Assembly: GCA_013335235.1 (NCBI GenBank)
Contig: JAAXVZ010000002.1
Span: 1,051 to 16,943 of the forward strand
Origin: Nanobdellota archaeon
GTDB lineage: Archaea; Nanobdellota; Nanobdellia; Woesearchaeales; GW2011-AR15
DNA: 15,893 nucleotides
Direction: 5' to 3'
In this document: positions 14,332-15,893 of the stretch, in pieces
Layout: the number at the start of each line of letters is the position of its first letter
How positions within the stretch are numbered: the stretch's first letter is position 1
Made by a program: the position numbers and the translations under genes
Notes under the pieces: generated by a model
Told to the model about the DNA's origin: nothing
The model's database searches: none
What the model saw: the letters and a program-made list of their open reading frames with translations, nothing else

Positions 14332-14482
14332 GCCCCTGTAGCATAGTCGCTATTGCGGCGGTTTCGTACAGCCTTTTTACCTCGTAAAAAGCTTGACCAA
14401 AAAATTGGGGGTTTCCCTTGGGTCAGGCCCCCAAAAGGTTAGAAAGAACCGCAGGTCACGAGTTCAACTCTCGTCAGGGGCT
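14332..14482 (+). tRNA. tRNA-Thr(CGT) with a 78-nt intron
   Basis: The acceptor stem GCCCCTG (14332-14338) pairs with CAGGGGC (14475-14481), followed by discriminator T. The T arm is ACGAG-TTCAACT-CTCGT (14458-14474). The variable loop is AGGTC. The anticodon stem GCGGT (14358-14362) pairs with ACCGC (14448-14452), but the two halves are separated by an intron. The spliced anticodon loop is TTCGTAA, giving anticodon CGT (14365-14367), which reads the Thr codon ACG. CCA is not encoded. T8, A14, G15-C48, G18 and the T-loop bases are normal. The D stem has only three pairs (GCA/TGC) plus a T-T contact, and position 19 is C where G is nearly universal. The flanking bulge-helix-bulge fold makes the identification strong. 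Confidence 0.92.
14369..14446 (+). other. tRNA intron between positions 37 and 38
   Basis: Splice sites follow from a bulge-helix-bulge fold. The outer helix is the 5-bp anticodon stem. The central helix pairs 14363-14366 (TTCG) with 14441-14444 (AGAA), three Watson-Crick pairs plus one G-A mismatch. The 5' bulge is 14367-14369 (TAC) and the 3' bulge 14445-14447 (AGA). The inner helix pairs 14370-14377 (AGCCTTTT) with 14433-14440 (AAAAGGTT). Cutting after the second base of each bulge gives exactly the tRNA exons. The intron also holds competing hairpins: CTTTTTAC with GTAAAAAG, and TTGGGGG with CCCCCAA. No open reading frame or box C/D motif is evident in it. Confidence 0.85.
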
Positions 14483-14506
14483 TTTCATAGCCTAATCAAT
14501 AACTTG

Positions 14507-14515
14507 TTAAATAAG
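14507..14515 (+). promoter_or_regulatory. TATA-like box of the first membrane paralog
   Basis: TTAAATAAG is centred about 25 nt before the ATG at 14535, again predicting a leaderless mRNA. It lies just after the tRNA 3' end. Confidence 0.6.
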
Positions 14516-14534
14516 CTTAAACTGCATTTTCACG

Positions 14535-15125
14535 ATGAGTATCAAAAGGATTCCTATGCAGAAGATCCGGGAAAAATATACCCGGTTCTCCATAAACAAG
14601 AAATACCTAGCGATGGGCCTGTTCTTATGGATAATATCTTTTTTCATAAATGTCTGGCCGATCCTATTTTTGTCTCTCTTCTGCGTGGCAAATGCTCTTC
14701 TGTTATCTATAGACAGGTATATCCAGGCGCCGCTTGACCTAGAGCTATCCACATTCTCAGCGATCCTAATGACTATTAAATATGGCTTAATGTGGGGGAT
14801 AGCTGCCGCAGTCCTGACAAAGTTCGCCGCTATATTGTATAACAAGAACATAAGGGTAGATCACATATTTATGATTGTAGGGTATGTCCTTGCCGCATTT
14901 TTGGCAGGCATTCTGAAAGGCATATTCCCAATAGTGACAGTTGGCATCCTCGCAGCAATCATAGTGAACCTTTATGTTGTGTTCATATCAAAATACGTGA
15001 CATTCCTTTCCAGCTATGAGATAATAGCCTATGGGCTCAGCAATGTGTTCTTCAACATAGTGCTGTTCATAGGTTTCTCAGAGATGTTCCTCGCGCTTTT
15101 CAACCTTGTGAATCCGCTTGCATGA
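14535..15125 (+). CDS. Multi-pass membrane protein, first copy of a tandem pair
   Basis: I do not recognise the family. The 196-residue protein has a short basic N-terminus (to about 23) and then about five or six membrane helices (approximate spans 24-39, 41-59, 69-102 as one or two helices, 110-152 as two, 160-190). The central block LDLELSTF (67-74), then KYGL and TKFAAILYNK, and the C-terminal YGLSN...FNI...GFSE are shared with the next gene, so these are the likely functional parts. Asp68 and Glu70, and the lysines in KYG and TK, sit within or beside hydrophobic stretches and could matter for transport or assembly. Size and layout resemble small substrate-binding membrane subunits such as ECF S-components or MreD-like proteins, but that is only a loose likeness. 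Confidence 0.8.
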   Translation: MSIKRIPMQKIREKYTRFSINKKYLAMGLFLWIISFFINVWPILFLSLFCVANALLLSIDRYIQAPLDLELSTFSAILMTIKYGLMWGIAAAVLTKFAAILYNKNIRVDHIFMIVGYVLAAFLAGILKGIFPIVTVGILAAIIVNLYVVFISKYVTFLSSYEIIAYGLSNVFFNIVLFIGFSEMFLALFNLVNPLA

Positions 15126-15156
15126 TGAAGGATAATAAATATTTTTGTTGCATTTT

Positions 15157-15170
15157 ATTCTTATAAGAAT
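15157..15170. repeat. 14-bp perfect palindrome upstream of the second membrane paralog
   Basis: ATTCTTATAAGAAT is identical to its reverse complement. It lies between the paralogs, upstream of the probable promoter of the second. It could be a regulator site, an mRNA end hairpin, or chance in AT-rich DNA. Confidence 0.4.
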
Positions 15171-15190
15171 TGTTATGGAAAAAACACAAT

Positions 15191-15200
15191 ATATTTATAC
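15191..15200 (+). promoter_or_regulatory. Possible TATA-like box of the second membrane paralog
   Basis: ATATTTATAC is centred about 37 nt before the ATG at 15233, which would give a leader near 11 nt. A second AT-rich word, TTAAATAT at 15212-15219, is too close to the ATG to be the box if the start is right. Confidence 0.4.
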
Positions 15201-15232
15201 CAGATTCACACTTAAATATCTAAAATCAACCT

Positions 15233-15793
15233 ATGATTCAGCAATTTTACAACCAGTATTTCCAGAGGAACAACCTGCGTGTTGTTCTGGCGCTTGGCCT
15301 AACTTTTTTTATCGCAAGTACACTCATTGATATAAGGCCACTATTGTACTTCGCACTTTTCTGCATATTGAACGCTGGCTTCCTTACATATGAACGTTAC
15401 GTTGACCTCCAGCTGGATCTTGAATTCTCTACTTTTGCCACAGTCCTTATGACTTTGAAGTATGGGCTGGCATGGGGGCTTATTGCAGGTGTAGGAACAA
15501 AGATTGCAGCAGTCCTATATAACAAAGACTTCAACATGAACACGATCTATTCCTTGGCGGCTTACATTGCTGCGGCTTTCTTCGCAGGACTGTTTGCGAT
15601 GCTGCATTATCAGAACCTTGTACTGACAGGCATATTAGTCAGCGTGCTGGTGAATTTATTCAGCTTTTTCCTGATGAAATTTTCAGATATGGCCTCCCCT
15701 TATCAGCTTGTGATGTATGGTGTGTCCAATATCATGTTCAACATAATAGTCTTCCTTGGCTTTTCACAGATTGTCTTCAAGATAATGATTTAG
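15233..15793 (+). CDS. Multi-pass membrane protein, second copy of the tandem pair
   Basis: This 186-residue protein is a clear paralog of the one just upstream: aligned by eye without gaps over a 61-residue central block (from LYFALFC to LYNK), 35 positions are identical. It has the same arrangement of about five or six membrane helices, the LDLEFSTF block, KYGLAWG, TKIAAVLYNK, and a C-terminal YGVSN...FNI...GFSQ. The family is not recognised. The N-terminus differs (MIQQFYNQYFQ, amphipathic) and is shorter. The two copies lie head-to-tail with a 107-bp gap that seems to contain a separate promoter, so they may be differently regulated. They could form a heterodimer or act on different substrates; this is inference. 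Confidence 0.8.
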   Translation: MIQQFYNQYFQRNNLRVVLALGLTFFIASTLIDIRPLLYFALFCILNAGFLTYERYVDLQLDLEFSTFATVLMTLKYGLAWGLIAGVGTKIAAVLYNKDFNMNTIYSLAAYIAAAFFAGLFAMLHYQNLVLTGILVSVLVNLFSFFLMKFSDMASPYQLVMYGVSNIMFNIIVFLGFSQIVFKIMI

Positions 15794-15813
15794 CGCTATA
15801 GGGTACGTCAGGC

Positions 15814-15821
15814 TTAAATAA
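15814..15821 (+). promoter_or_regulatory. TATA-like box of the gene at the right edge
   Basis: TTAAATAA is centred about 27 nt before the ATG at 15845, matching the leaderless pattern seen elsewhere in the window. Confidence 0.6.
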
Positions 15822-15844
15822 ACGCAGTCTCTTCTAATCCCATA

Positions 15845-15893
15845 ATGACGCATTACTATGATAAGAAGCAGGACGCAGAGATTGAGATAAAAA
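15845..15893 (+). CDS. Start of a gene cut by the right edge, possibly an RsmC-like methyltransferase
   Basis: Only 16 codons are visible: MTHYYDKKQDAEIEIK, open to the window end. The well-placed TATA-like box makes this a convincing start. The HYY-x-KK/KQ beginning recalls some archaeal class I SAM-dependent methyltransferases of the RsmC/HemK-like group, but 16 residues cannot prove that. Confidence 0.55.
   Translation, partial: MTHYYDKKQDAEIEIK

Noticed and set aside
14393..14737. Plus-strand open frame through the tRNA intron
   Set aside because: It runs through the tRNA 3' half and into another frame of the membrane protein; no promoter or domain supports it, and the intron does not encode a homing endonuclease.
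14507..14851. Minus-strand open frame of 114 codons
   Set aside because: Antisense to the first membrane paralog, whose residues are conserved with the second copy.
15145..15330. Plus-strand open frame of 61 codons upstream of the second paralog
   Set aside because: It covers the promoter region and continues out of frame in the paralog gene; no sequence support as a protein.
1..15893. CRISPR array, insertion sequence or other mobile element
   Set aside because: No regularly spaced direct repeats, terminal inverted repeats or transposase/integrase motifs were seen. The tRNA gene shows no repeated 3' end that would mark an attachment site.

Overview
The window looks like part of a compact archaeal chromosome, most plausibly from a DPANN-type lineage such as Woesearchaeota; the lineage is an inference. 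Archaeal markers seen directly are a GatE-type Glu-tRNA(Gln) amidotransferase subunit, an archaeal/eukaryotic-type ATP-dependent DNA ligase, a tRNA gene split after position 37 by an intron with a bulge-helix-bulge fold, and TATA-like boxes centred about 26-30 nt before many start codons (leaderless mRNAs). Genes are tightly packed and some overlap at their ends.

Left part (1-8504): an accessory-looking region. It holds four radical SAM enzymes: one cut by the left edge, two with the cobalamin-binding-like N-terminal architecture, and one with a cysteine-rich SPASM-like tail. A membrane-anchored SGNH/GDSL hydrolase-like protein sits between the first two. The SPASM-like enzyme and one cobalamin-type enzyme are coupled by an ATGA stop/start overlap. 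A short-chain NAD-dependent epimerase/dehydratase and a large multi-pass GT-C-like glycosyltransferase follow as a two-gene operon. Together they suggest building or tailoring a surface glycan, lipid or small metabolite; the product cannot be read from the sequence.

Middle part (8570-14274): housekeeping genes. A small pentapeptide-repeat protein overlaps a tRNA-dihydrouridine synthase. gatE runs convergently on the minus strand. Divergent from gatE is a small two-repeat protein of the homing-endonuclease-associated (HNH_repeat) type, followed by the DNA ligase.

Right part (14275-15893): an intron-containing tRNA-Thr(CGT) with an unusual C at position 19, then two tandem paralogous multi-pass membrane proteins of unknown function, then the first codons of a gene that leaves the window.

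Several start codons are placed inside the longest open frames because a TATA-like box or an overlapping upstream stop makes the longer version unlikely. No CRISPR array, insertion sequence or rRNA gene was seen, and no stretch over 300 bases lacks a gene.
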